A DNA stretch of 64,000 nt, taken from assembly GCA_964057225.1 (NCBI GenBank), contig OZ059899.1, forward strand, positions 11,098,001 to 11,162,000, written 5' to 3'. A model generated the notes under the pieces. That model ran no database searches and was not told where the DNA came from. It saw nothing but the letters and a program-made list of their open reading frames with translations. This document shows, piece by piece, positions 7,995-19,612 of this stretch; position 1 is the first letter of the stretch, and the number at the start of each line of letters is the position of its first letter. The position numbers were made by a program, and so were the translations under genes. Source of the DNA: Auanema rhodensis. Lineage: Eukaryota; Nematoda; Chromadorea; Rhabditida; Rhabditidae.

Positions 7995-8579
7995 TCAAAA
8001 TGAAGGATCAAAGCGGATAAACATGTTCAGGTTGAGTGCTTCTGGACTTAGTTTAAAGTAGAATACATTCTGCTTATAACCAAAAGTCTTTACAGTAGCC
8101 TCATCTGCATATATAACAATATAGCCCATATTGTTCAACAATTGCTTGCACGTCATGGTGTTATAAGAGCGCATCTAAAAAATGATAAAATTGAAAATAA
8201 ATAAATATGCAAGCTTACATTAATAGAGAACTTTTCGGGCTTATAGTGACGAAATTCCTTCAAAAGACCCAACGCATCATTCCTTCCTCTACACTTTATA
8301 CAGAGGCTGAAACAGTGATACTCGTCTATAACCTGCAATGATTCCCTACAAGTTTTGCAGAGACAAATTGGTCTCATTAATACACTCCTTGGTGGAGTGC
8401 TCTCTCTCAGAATCTCCATCTGCTTTATTGGTGAATCTAAATTAAAGATTTAATAAATACAAGTTAAGGTTCATACCAAAATTTGTAAAATTTGGAGCTG
8501 GTGTGGGTGGTCGTGGTACTTCAGGTTCAGGCGATTTGCGCACAACATTTGTCACATCAGCAAGTACAGCACGCTTCAT
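7995..8579 (-). CDS. Three-exon gene for a small Cys-rich protein of unknown function
   Basis: Exons on the minus strand: 8579-8477, 8436-8219 and 8174-7995. Introns 8437-8476 (40 nt) and 8175-8218 (44 nt) have GT and AG ends and pyrimidine-rich acceptors, and the frame stays open across both. The product is about 166 residues. It has an N-terminal part starting MKRAVLADVTN with a Pro-rich stretch; a middle with a zinc-ribbon-like cluster (CLCKTC, then HCFSLCIKC), followed by a charged helix; and a C-terminal domain ending FIRFDPSF. I do not recognise the family. An acceptor AG at 8600/8601 suggests another exon further upstream, so the true start may differ. It may be a host gene beside the Polinton or an accessory Polinton gene. 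Confidence 0.6.
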
Positions 8580-8600
8580 TTCCGCTAAAGATCCAACTTT

Positions 8601-9401
8601 CTAAAATATAAGGCAAACTTGCAGAGAGGAGTAGTCTATGGCGATTGGCAAAGAGTGGCAGGAGATGGTGAAACGTCGGATCCTCGGATAGTTGGCAGAG
8701 CTGAAATGTAAATGTAGCAAAATTGCCAACCTTTTATACAAAGATTTTTGTAAAGTACAACCCATTGTGTTACAATCAAGTTTGCTGATGAAATTCTTTT
8801 ATTAATTAGATTTTACAGCATATTTATGCAGATATACTCATCTCGTCGACAGTTGCCAGCAGTTGGCGCACTCTGAACCTGTAAACAATCTGCATATTAA
8901 TTAGTTTTTACATCTCTTTAAACATTATTGTTTACCGTTTGTGCCATAAACAACAGCCATCTCTGTAAAACATTTAGGCTTTTTAAACTTTGCTTAATAG
9001 CTCATATATTATTCATAGTATACTTTTAAACCCATATTGTAGCACAAAACATATGACTGCCAACGTTTTATATGTAAAAATATTTCATTCTTGAATATTT
9101 AATAATGATTATATTACGAAACTAAAACTTTTGAAATGTTAAAATGATTATACTATATTTAAACCCCCACAGTGCAGTTATTACTGTTTATTAACCATCG
9201 ATATGCGTGGCGTTGAGGTCAGCGCAACTGTTTGTTAATCTTATTGTATTTACCTTCAATGTGTGCTCTATAGAGTTATTGTATTGTTATATTAGTAAAA
9301 TAAAGTTTAAAACTAATCTTTTATTATAATTTGAAACCTTTACTTGTTAGAATAAATATAATTAATAACAATTTGTAATTTCAAAAATTAATAATTTAAT
9401 G
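8601..9401. other. Non-coding stretch, no gene recognised
   Basis: AT-rich sequence without a convincing open frame. The minus strand may hold upstream exons of the Cys-rich gene (an open segment near 8625-8704 after a TTTCAG), but I could not build a consistent model. Confidence 0.4.
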
Positions 9402-9556
9402 TCGTTCTTATCGAATTAACCTTCGATATGTGTTCCATTAAATTTTGGTATTTCATATCGTTCTTATCGAATTAACCTTCGATATGTGTTCCATTAAATT
9501 TTGGTATTTCATATCGTTCTTATCGAATTAACTTTCGATATGTGTTCCATTGAATT
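9402..9556. repeat. Three tandem copies of a 56-bp repeat
   Basis: Copies start at 9402, 9458 and 9514, a period of exactly 56 bp; the third is partial. Each contains a dyad, TATCGAA and TTCGATA separated by 6 bp. Only one base differs in the dyad region of the third copy. Confidence 0.85.
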
Positions 9557-9599
9557 ACCCATAACAAGTACGGTGAACAAAATTATCTACATGCAAAAA

Positions 9600-10001
9600 T
9601 TTTATTGATCTTTAAAATAAAAACAATACAAACACAATACAATAAAAAATAAACAAAATAAGTAAACAAACATTATTAATAAATATAATAAAGAAATAAA
9701 TAAAATTTAAAAACAAATTTATATATTTAAAATTTAAATATAATTTATATATAAAATTTAAAGTTTAAATATAATTTATATATATAAAATTCAAATATAA
9801 TTTAAATAATTAAAGTTTAAATAAAATTTATATATATATAAAATTTAAATATAATTTAAATATTTAAAATTAAGATTTTTATTTTTACTTAATATATTTA
9901 AAAATAATTGAAAATTCATACATACATTTGAAAAAGCATATTTAAATTTGATTTAAAAAAAAAAAAAATAAAAAAAAAAATAAAAAAAAAAAAAAAAAAA
10001 A
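9600..10001. repeat. Low-complexity AT-rich tract ending in poly(A)
   Basis: Bases 9700-9900 are built from degenerate AAATTTAAATATAATTTATA-like words. 9955-10001 is an A-rich run broken by two single T residues. No coding potential. Confidence 0.85.
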
Positions 10002-10076
10002 ATCATGCTTTAAATCATGACTTTTATATTTAAAAAAGGAAAATCCATGAACCATGATCCTAAAATATGATTTTAA

Positions 10077-10182
10077 CAGCTGACGCTCAAAAATATGTTT
10101 TTGACAGCTGACGCGCCCCAAAAGTATGTTTTTAGCAGCTGACGCCCCCAAAAGTATGTTTTTAGCAACTGTTTGGGGGCGT
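10077..10182. repeat. Three to four 30-bp direct repeats with a perfect 11-bp hairpin
   Basis: Units beginning CAGCTGACGC start at 10077, 10105 and 10136; a diverged fourth begins at 10166. ACGCCCCCAAA (10142-10152) and TTTGGGGGCGT (10172-10182) are perfect inverted repeats with a 19-nt loop. They lie just before the tRNA array. Confidence 0.75.
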
Positions 10183-10358
10183 GGTTAGTAAATTTTGCAC
10201 GGCTCTCTACTAGTATCATGTTTGCTTGTTATTCAATTAGAACACTTATTTTTTGATTGTTTTCTTGAAATATTCTTTTTTTTTCTTTAACAAAGTTATG
10301 ACTGAGATCAAAATTTGAACTTACTTTTGAACAATTAAACAGAAATTTAAAAATTATT

Positions 10359-10432
10359 TGCCGCCAGCAGGGGTCGAACCTGCGACCTTGGGCTTATTAG
10401 ACCCACGCTCTAACCGACTGAGCTATGGCGGC
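10359..10432 (-). tRNA. tRNA-Ile(AAT), array copy 1
   Basis: A 74-nt tRNA including discriminator A. The 7-bp acceptor stem (GCCGCCA/TGGCGGC), D arm, anticodon stem (TGGGT/GCCCA) and T stem (GCAGG/CCTGC) all pair. The 7-nt loop CTAATAA gives anticodon AAT, which decodes isoleucine AUU/AUC after A34 is edited to inosine. A box TAGCTCAGTCGG and B box GGTTCGACC are good Pol III promoters. A T5 terminator follows about 6 nt downstream; most other copies have T6. The CCA end is not encoded, as expected in eukaryotes. This sequence is the consensus for the array. Confidence 0.96.
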
Positions 10433-10466
10433 TACGAAAGTACGAAATAACAAAGCGCTGATTATA
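10433..10466 (-). promoter_or_regulatory. Upstream TATA-like element of the array tRNA genes (first copy)
   Basis: On the minus strand TATAAT occupies roughly -29 to -34 from the tRNA 5' end (10461-10466). It recurs in nearly every unit, with CATAAT instead in the units near 48210 and 49955. Upstream TATA-like elements can raise Pol III transcription of tRNA genes in invertebrates; use here is inferred. Internal A and B boxes are intact in consensus copies. Confidence 0.4.
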
Positions 10467-10768
10467 GGAAACGTGAATGAATGCAGATATTCTCAATTCC
10501 GATTCATTAACTAGATCGTGGTCAGCATTTTACAACATTGATAAAATAGAAACTGAGAAAAAAACATCAACAAATGACACTATTAACTTGGTTTTTTGAA
10601 CAGCTTTTTTATATTTCTTTTTTCACTATGAGAGAACTTATATTTATTGCTTTTTCAAAATTTTCCATTTTCAACATTATACATCTTGACTATCACACAT
10701 TGAGAACAAAGTTGGCAATGTTGGTTGTCACGTCATATTTCATGAAAAACAGAAATTTAAAAAATATT

Positions 10769-10842
10769 TGCCGCCAGCAGGGGTCGAACCTGCGACCTTG
10801 GGCTTATTAGACCCACGCTCTAACCGACTGAGCTATGGCGGC
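10769..10842 (-). tRNA. tRNA-Ile(AAT), array copy 2
   Basis: Consensus sequence; in a short (411-bp) unit, and lies 70 nt left of solo LTR1. Confidence 0.95.
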
Positions 10843-10912
10843 TACGAAAGTACGAAATAACAAAGCGCTGATTATAGGAAACGTGAATGAATGCAGATAT
10901 TCTCAATTCCGA

Positions 10913-11244
10913 TGTGGCGTTATACCGCAAGTGTATAGTATGGTTGGAAGTAAAACACAAAGCGAATATGTAGAAAAAGGTTTATTGATGAATTAACAAG
11001 ACAAGCACGGAATAGAATCACTGACTGCGAACGTGGAAAAATGTAAGACTGTCCTCCGTTGTTGGGCGGTCTTCTGAAATAAACTGTTACTTATGCCACA
11101 TGTTAACACATATGTTATGCATATGTGTTTTGATCTAGTTACAAAGGAAGGAGATAAAGAGAGAGAGAGAGAGAGAGAGAGAGGTATATATATATAGAGA
11201 GAGATAGAGATAACAAAAACAAAACCTACTCGCTTATCGCGACA
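10913..11244 (+). mobile_element. Solo LTR (LTR1), 332 bp, inserted in a tRNA unit
   Basis: The segment starts TGTGGCG and ends CGCGACA, giving the TG...CA ends of an LTR. It is flanked by TCCGA on both sides (10908-10912 and 11245-11249), a 5-bp target duplication. Uninterrupted units carry TCCGA once at this place. It contains AATAAA and a (GA)n tract. No internal retroelement sequence of this family is in the window, so it is a solo LTR. Strand is nominal, from the AATAAA. Confidence 0.88.
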
Positions 11245-11772
11245 TCCGATTCATTAACTAGATCGTGGTCAGCATTTTACAACATTGATAAAATAGAAAC
11301 TGAGAAAAAAACATCAACAAATGACACTATTAACTTGGTTTTTTGAACAGCTTTTTTATATTTCTTTTTTCACTATGAGAGAACTTATATTAATTGCTTT
11401 TTCAAAATTTTCCATTTTTAACATTATACATCTTGACTATCACACATTGAGAACAACAGTTGGCAATGTTGGTTGTCACGTCATATTTCATGCAGTTAGA
11501 TTTTCAGACACATTAATACCTTTGACCATTCTTCTTATGAGTTTTGTAACGATAGATCGTAATAGGAAATGAATTGCTATAATATGAAAAAATACAAGAC
11601 ATAGTCAACATTGATTTCCGAAAATAGTATCATGTTTGCTTGTTATTCAATTAGAACATTTATTTTTTGATTGTTTTCTTGAAATATTCTTTTTTTTTCT
11701 TTAACAAAGTTATGACTGAGATCAAAATTTGAACTTACTTTTGAACAATTAAACAGAAATATAAAAAATATT

Positions 11773-11846
11773 TGCGGCCAGCAGGGGTCGAACCTGCGAC
11801 CTTGGGCTTATTAGACCCACGCTCTAACCGACTGAGCTATGGCGGC
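11773..11846 (-). tRNA. tRNA-Ile(AAT), array copy 3, acceptor variant
   Basis: G70C breaks the third acceptor pair (C3 facing C70). All other positions match. Confidence 0.85.
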
Positions 11847-12439
11847 TACGAAAGTACGAAATAACAAAGCGCTGATTATAGGAAACGTGAATGAATGCAG
11901 ATATTCTCAATTCCGATTCATTAACTAGATCGTGGTCAGCATTTTACAACATTGATAAAATAGAAACTGAGAAAAAAACATCAACAAATGACACTATTAA
12001 CTTGGTTTTTTGAACAGCTTTTTTATATTTCTTTTTTCACTATGAGAGAACTTATATTTATTGCTTTTTCAAAATTTTCCATTTTTAACATAATACATCT
12101 TGACTATCACACATTGAGAACAACAGTTGGCAATGTTGGTTGTCACGTCATATTTCATGCAGTTAGATTTTCAGACACATTAATACCTTTGACCATTCTT
12201 CTTATGAGTTTTGTAACGATAGATCGTAATAGGAAATGAATTGGTATAATATGAAAAAATACAAGACATAGTCAACATTGATTTCCCCAAATAGTATCAT
12301 GTTTGCTTGTTATTCAATTAGAACACTTATTTTTTGATTGTTTTCTTGAAATATTCTTTTTTTTTCTTTAACAAAGTTATGACTGAGATCAAAATTTGAA
12401 CTTACTTTTGAACAATTAAACAGAAATTTAAAAAATATT

Positions 12440-12513
12440 TGCCGCCAGCAGGGGTCGAACCTGCGACCTTGGGCTTATTAGACCCACGCTCTAACCGACT
12501 GAGCTATGGCGGC
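12440..12513 (-). tRNA. tRNA-Ile(AAT), array copy 4
   Basis: Consensus sequence; T6 terminator. Confidence 0.95.
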
Positions 12514-13112
12514 TACGAAAGTACGAAATAACAAAGCGCTGATTATAGGAAACGTGAATGAATGCAGATATTCTCAATTCCGATTCATTAACTAGATCGT
12601 GGTCAGCATTTTACAACATTGATAAAATAGAAACTGAGAAAAAAACATCAACAAATGACACTATTAACTTGGTTTTTTGAACAGCTTTTTTATATTTCTT
12701 TTTTCACTATGAGAGAACTTATATTTATTGCTTTTTCAAAATTTTCCATTTTTAACATAATACATCTTGACTATCACACATTGAGAACAACAGTTGGCAA
12801 TGTTGGTTGTCACATCATATTTCATGCAGTTAGATTTTCAGACACATTAATACCTTTGACCATTCTTCTTATGAGTTTTGTAACGATAACGATAGATCGT
12901 AATAGGAAATGAATTGATATAATATGAAAAAATACAAGACATAGTCAACATTGATTTCCCCAAATAGTATCATGTTTGCTTGTTATTCAATTAGAACACT
13001 TATTTTTTGATTGTTTTCTTCAAATATTCTTTTTTTTTCTTTAACAAAGTTATGACTGAGATCAAAATTTGAACTTACTTTTGAACAATTAAACAGAAAT
13101 TTAAAAAATATT

Positions 13113-13186
13113 TGCCGCCAGCAGGGGTCGAACCTGCGACCTTGGGCATATTAGACCCACGCTCTAACCGACTGAGCTATGGCGGC
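13113..13186 (-). tRNA. tRNA-Ile(AAT), array copy 5, loop variant
   Basis: A38T in the anticodon loop; stems intact and anticodon unchanged. Confidence 0.9.
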
Positions 13187-13779
13187 TACGAAAGTACGAA
13201 ATAACAAAGCGCTGATTATAGGAAACGTGAATGAATGCAGATATTCTCAATTCCGATTCATTAACTAGATCGTGGTCAGCATTTTACAACATTGATAAAA
13301 TAGAAACTGAGAAAAAAACATCAACAAATGACACTATTAACTTGGTTTTTTGAACAGCATTTTTATATTTCTTTTTTCACTATGAGAGAACTTATATTCA
13401 TTGATTTTTCAAAATTTTCCTTTTTTAACATTATACATCTTGACTATCACACATTGAGAACAACAGTTGGCAATATTGGTTGTCACGTCATATTTCATGC
13501 AGTTAGATTTTCAGACACATTAATACCTTGGACCATTCTTCTTATGAGTTTTGTAACGATAGATCGTAATAGGAAATGAATTGCTATAATATGAAAAAAT
13601 ACAAGACATAGTCAACATTGATTTCTTCAAATAGTATCATGTTTGCTTGTTATTCAATTAGAACACTTATTTTTTGATTGTTTTCTTGAAATATTCTTTT
13701 TTTTTCTTTAACAAAGTTATGACTGAGATCAAAATTTGAACTTACTTTTGAACAATTAAACAGAAATTTAAAAATTATT

Positions 13780-13853
13780 TGCCGCCAGCAGGGGTCGAAC
13801 CTGCGACCTTGGGCTTATTAGACCCACGCTCTAACCGACTGAGCTATGGCGGC
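13780..13853 (-). tRNA. tRNA-Ile(AAT), array copy 6
   Basis: Consensus sequence; terminator reduced to T5. Confidence 0.95.
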
Positions 13854-14189
13854 TACGAAAGTACGAAATAACAAAGCGCTGATTATAGGAAACGTGAATG
13901 AATGCAGATATTCTCAATTCCGATTCATTAACTAGATCGTGGTCAGCATTTTACAACATTGATAAAATAGAAACTGAGAAAAAAACATCAACAAATGACA
14001 CTATTAACTTGGTTTTTTGAACAGCTTTTTTATATTTCTTTTTACACTATGAGAGAACTTATATTTATTGCTTTTTCAAAATTTTCCATTTTCAACATTA
14101 TACATCTTGACTATCACACATTGAGAACAAAGTTGGCAATGTTGGTTGTCACGTCATATTTCATGAAAAACAGAAATTTAAAAAATATT

Positions 14190-14263
14190 TGCCGCCAGCA
14201 GGGGTCGAACCTGCGACCTTGGGCTTATTAGACCCACGCTCTAACCGACTGAGCTATGGCGGC
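14190..14263 (-). tRNA. tRNA-Ile(AAT), array copy 7
   Basis: Consensus; short unit, left of the second solo LTR1. Confidence 0.95.
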
Positions 14264-14333
14264 TACGAAAGTACGAAATAACAAAGCGCTGATTATAGGA
14301 AACGTGAATGAATGCAGATATTCTCAATTCCGA

Positions 14334-14665
14334 TGTGGCGTTATACCGCAAGTGTATAGTATGGTTGGAAGTAAAACACAAAGCGAATATGTAGAAAAAG
14401 GTTTATTGATGAATTAACAAGACAAGCACGGAATAGAATCACTGACTGCGAACGTGGAAAAATGTAAGACTGTCCTCCGTTGTTGGGCGGTCTTCTGAAA
14501 TAAACTGTTACTTATGCCACATGTTAACACATATGTTATGCATATGTGTTTTGATCTAGTTACAAAGGAAGGAGATAAAGAGAGAGAGAGAGAGAGAGAG
14601 AGAGGTATATATATATAGAGAGAGATAGAGATAACAAAAACAAAACCTACTCGCTTATCGCGACA
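14334..14665 (+). mobile_element. Solo LTR1, second copy, 332 bp
   Basis: Same ends, same insertion point and same TCCGA flanks as at 10913, 3,421 bp away; a product of array duplication, not of a new insertion. Confidence 0.88.
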
Positions 14666-15193
14666 TCCGATTCATTAACTAGATCGTGGTCAGCATTTTA
14701 CAACATTGATAAAATAGAAACTGAGAAAAAAACATCAACAAATGACACTATTAACTTGGTTTTTTGAACAGCTTTTTTATATTTCTTTTTTCACTATGAG
14801 AGAACTTATATTAATTGCTTTTTCAAAATTTTCCATTTTTAACATTATACATCTTGACTATCACACATTGAGAACAACAGTTGGCAATGTTGGTTGTCAC
14901 GTCATATTTCATGCAGTTAGATTTTCAGACACATTAATACCTTTGACCATTCTTCTTATGAGTTTTGTAACGATAGATCGTAATAGGAAATGAATTGCTA
15001 TAATATGAAAAAATACAAGACATAGTCAACATTGATTTCCGAAAATAGTATCATGTTTGCTTGTTATTCAATTAGAACATTTATTTTTTGATTGTTTTCT
15101 TGAAATATTCTTTTTTTTTTTTTAACAAAGTTATGACTGAGATCAAAATTTGAACTTACTTTTGAACAATTAAACAGAAATATAAAAAATATT

Positions 15194-15267
15194 TGCGGCC
15201 AGCAGGGGTCGAACCTGCGACCTTGGGCTTATTAGACCCACGCTCTAACCGACTGAGCTATGGCGGC
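15194..15267 (-). tRNA. tRNA-Ile(AAT), array copy 8, acceptor variant
   Basis: G70C mismatch in the acceptor stem, as in the copy 3,421 bp to the left. Confidence 0.85.
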
Positions 15268-15860
15268 TACGAAAGTACGAAATAACAAAGCGCTGATTAT
15301 AGGAAACGTGAATGAATGCAGATATTCTCAATTCCGATTCATTAACTAGATCGTGGTCAGCATTTTACAACATTGATAAAATAGAAACTGAGAAAAAAAC
15401 ATCAACAAATGACACTATTAACTTGGTTTTTTGAACAGCTTTTTTATATTTCTTTTTTCACTATGAGAGAACTTATATTTATTGCTTTTTCAAAATTTTC
15501 CATTTTTAACATAATACATCTTGACTATCACACATTGAGAACAACAGTTGGCAATGTTGGTTGTCACGTCATATTTCATGCAGTTAGATTTTCAGACACA
15601 TTAATACCTTTGACCATTCTTCTTATGAGTTTTGTAACGATAGATCGTAATAGGAAATGAATTGGTATAATATGAAAAAATACAAGACATAGTCAACATT
15701 GATTTCCCCAAATAGTATCATGTTTGCTTGTTATTCAATTAGAACACTTATTTTTTGATTGTTTTCTTGAAATATTCTTTTTTTTTCTTTAACAAAGTTA
15801 TGACTGAGATCAAAATTTGAACTTACTTTTGAACAATTAAACAGAAATTTAAAAAATATT

Positions 15861-15934
15861 TGCCGCCAGCAGGGGTCGAACCTGCGACCTTGGGCTTATT
15901 AGACCCACGCTCTAACCGACTGAGCTATGGCGGC
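15861..15934 (-). tRNA. tRNA-Ile(AAT), array copy 9
   Basis: Consensus sequence. Confidence 0.95.
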
Positions 15935-16527
15935 TACGAAAGTACGAAATAACAAAGCGCTGATTATAGGAAACGTGAATGAATGCAGATATTCTCAATT
16001 CCGATTCATTAACTAGATCGTGGTCAGCATTTTACAACATTGATAAAATAGAAACTGAGAAAAAAACATCAACAAATGACACTATTAACTTGGTTTTTTG
16101 AACAGCTTTTTTATATTTCTTTTTTCACTATGAGAGAACTTATATTTATTGCTTTTTCAAAATTTTCCATTTTTAACATAATACATCTTGACTATCACAC
16201 ATTGAGAACAACAGTTGGCAATGTTGGTTGTCACGTCATATTTCATGCAGTTAGATTTTCAGACACATTAATACCTTTGACCATTCTTCTTATGAGTTTT
16301 GTAACGATAGATCGTAATAGGAAATGAATTGGTATAATATGAAAAAATACAAGACATAGTCAACATTGATTTCCCCAAATAGTATCATGTTTGCTTGTTA
16401 TTCAATTAGAACACTTATTTTTTGATTGTTTTCTTGAAATATTCTTTTTTTTTCTTTAACAAAGTTATGACTGAGATCAAAATTTGAACTTACTTTTGAA
16501 CAATTAAACAGAAATTTAAAAAATATT

Positions 16528-16601
16528 TGCCGCCAGCAGGGGTCGAACCTGCGACCTTGGGCTTATTAGACCCACGCTCTAACCGACTGAGCTATGGCGG
16601 C
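16528..16601 (-). tRNA. tRNA-Ile(AAT), array copy 10
   Basis: Consensus; upstream flank has GCGTTG instead of GCGCTG. Confidence 0.95.
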
Positions 16602-17194
16602 TACGAAAGTACGAAATAACAAAGCGTTGATTATAGGAAACGTGAATGAATGCAGATATTCTCAATTCCGATTCATTAACTAGATCGCGGTCAGCATTTT
16701 ACAACATTGATAAAATAGAAACTGAGAAAAAAACATCAACAAATGACACTATTAACTTGGTTTTTTGAACAGCTTTTTTATATTTCTTTTTTCACTATGA
16801 GAGAACTTATATTTATTGCTTTTTCAAAATTTTCCATTTTTAACATAATACATCTTGACTATCACACATTGAGAACAACAGTTGGCAATGTTGGTTGTCA
16901 CGTCATATTTCATGCAGTTAGATTTTCAGACACATTAATACCTTTGACCATTCTTCTTATGAGTTTTGTAACGATAGATCGTAATAGGAAATGAATTGGT
17001 ATAATATGAAAAAATACAAGACATAGTCAACATTGATTTCCCCAAATAGTATCATGTTTGCTTGTTATTCAATTAGAACACTTATTTTTTGATTGTTTTC
17101 TTGAAATATTCTTTTTTTTTCTTTAACAAAGTTATGACTGAGATCAAAATTTGAACTTACTTTTGAACAATTAAACAGAAATTTAAAAAATATT

Positions 17195-17268
17195 TGCCGC
17201 CAGCAGGGGTCGAACCTGCGACCTTGGGCTTATTAGACCCACGCTCTAACCGACTGAGCTATGGCGGC
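17195..17268 (-). tRNA. tRNA-Ile(AAT), array copy 11
   Basis: Consensus sequence. Confidence 0.95.
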
Positions 17269-17868
17269 TACGAAAGTACGAAATAACAAAGCGCTGATTA
17301 TAGGAAACGTGAATGAATGCAGATATTCTCAATTCCGATTCATTAACTAGATCGTGGTCAGCATTTTACAACATTGATAAAATAGAAACTGAGAAAAAAA
17401 CATCAACAAATGACACTATTAACTTGGTTTTTTGAACAGCTTTTTTATATTTCTTTTTTCACTATGAGAGAACTTATATTTATTGCTTTTTCAAAATTTT
17501 CCATTTTTAACATAATACATCTTGACTATCACACATTGAGAACAACAGTTGGCAATGTTGGTTGTCACATCATATTTCATGCAGTTAGATTTTCAGACAC
17601 ATTAATACCTTTGACCATTCTTCTTATGAGTTTTGTAACGATAACGATAGATCGTAATAGGAAATGAATTGATATAATATGAAAAAATACAAGACATAGT
17701 CAACATTGATTTCCCCAAATAGTATCATGTTTGCTTGTTATTCAATTAGAACACTTATTTTTTGATTGTTTTCTTCAAATATTCTTTTTTTTTTCTTTAA
17801 CAAAGTTATGACTGAGATCAAAATTTGAACTTACTTTTGAACAATTAAACAGAAATTTAAAAAATATT

Positions 17869-17942
17869 TGCCGCCAGCAGGGGTCGAACCTGCGACCTTG
17901 GGCATATTAGACCCACGCTCTAACCGACTGAGCTATGGCGGC
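17869..17942 (-). tRNA. tRNA-Ile(AAT), array copy 12, loop variant
   Basis: A38T, shared with the copies at 13113 and 53040. Confidence 0.9.
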
Positions 17943-18535
17943 TACGAAAGTACGAAATAACAAAGCGCTGATTATAGGAAACGTGAATGAATGCAGATAT
18001 TCTCAATTCCGATTCATTAACTAGATCGTGGTCAGCATTTTACAACATTGATAAAATAGAAACTGAGAAAAAAACATCAACAAATGACACTATTAACTTG
18101 GTTTTTTGAACAGCATTTTTATATTTCTTTTTTCACTATGAGAGAACTTATATTCATTGATTTTTCAAAATTTTCCTTTTTTAACATTATACATCTTGAC
18201 TATCACACATTGAGAACAACAGTTGGCAATATTGGTTGTCACGTCATATTTCATGCAGTTAGATTTTCAGACACATTAATACCTTGGACCATTCTTCTTA
18301 TGAGTTTTGTAACGATAGATCGTAATAGGAAATGAATTGCTATAATATGAAAAAATACAAGACATAGTCAACATTGATTTCTTCAAATAGTATCATGTTT
18401 GCTTGTTATTCAATTAGAACACTTATTTTTTGATTGTTTTCTTGAAATATTCTTTTTTTTTCTTTAACAAAGTTATGACTGAGATCAAAATTTGAACTTA
18501 CTTTTGAACAATTAAACAGAAATTTTAAAAATATT

Positions 18536-18609
18536 TGCCGCCAGCAGGGGTCGAACCTGCGACCTTGGGCTTATTAGACCCACGCTCTAACCGACTGAGC
18601 TATGGCGGC
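18536..18609 (-). tRNA. tRNA-Ile(AAT), array copy 13
   Basis: Consensus; T5 terminator. Confidence 0.95.
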
Positions 18610-18945
18610 TACGAAAGTACGAAATAACAAAGCGCTGATTATAGGAAACGTGAATGAATGCAGATATTCTCAATTCCGATTCATTAACTAGATCGTGGTC
18701 AGCATTTTACAACATTGATAAAATAGAAACTGAGAAAAAAACATCAACAAATGACACTATTAACTTGGTTTTTTTAACAGCTTTTTTATATTTCTTTTTT
18801 CACTATGAGAGAACTTATATTTATTGCTTTTTCAAAATTTTCCATTTTCAACATTATACATCTTGACTATCACACATTGAGAACAAAGTTGGCAATGTTG
18901 GTTGTCACGTCATATTTCATGAAAAACAGAAATTTAAAAAATATT

Positions 18946-19019
18946 TGCCGCCAGCAGGGGTCGAACCTGCGACCTTGGGCTTATTAGACCCACGCTCTAA
19001 CCGACTGAGCTATGGCGGC
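18946..19019 (-). tRNA. tRNA-Ile(AAT), array copy 14
   Basis: Consensus; short unit of the type that usually precedes LTR1, but no LTR follows. Confidence 0.95.
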
Positions 19020-19612
19020 TACGAAAGTACGAAATAACAAAGCGTTGATTATAGGAAACGTGAATGAATGCAGATATTCTCAATTCCGATTCATTAACTA
19101 GATCGTGGTCAGCATTTTACAACATTGATAAAATAGAGACTGAGAAAAAAACATCAACAAATGACACTATTAACTTGGTTTTTTTAACAGCTTTTTTATA
19201 TTTCTTTTTTCACTATGAGAGAACTAATATTTATTGCTTTTTCAAAATTTTCCATTTTTAACATTATACATCTTGACTATCACACATTGAGAACAACAGT
19301 TGGCAATGTTGGTTGTCACGTCATATTTCATGCAGTTAGATTTTCAGACACATTAATACCTTTGACCATTCTTCTTATGAGTTTTGTAACGATAGATCGT
19401 AATAGGAAATGAATTGCTATAATATGAAAAAATACAAGACATAGTCAACATTGATTTCCCCAAATAGTATCATGTTTGCTTGTTATTCAATTAGAACACT
19501 TATTTCTTGATTGTTTTCTTGAAATATTCTTTTTTTTTCTTTAACAAAGTTATGACTGAGATCAAAATTTGAACTTACTTTTGAACAATTAAACAGAAAT
19601 ATAAAAAATATT

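Noticed and set aside
8601-8960. Upstream exons for the Cys-rich gene, including a short frame starting MAVVYGTN
   Set aside because: Plausible splice signals exist, but every combination tried soon met a stop or gave an 18-nt intron.
7697-9600. Right terminal inverted repeat of the Polinton
   Set aside because: The left end is outside the window, so no inverted match can be tested; no clear target duplication was found.
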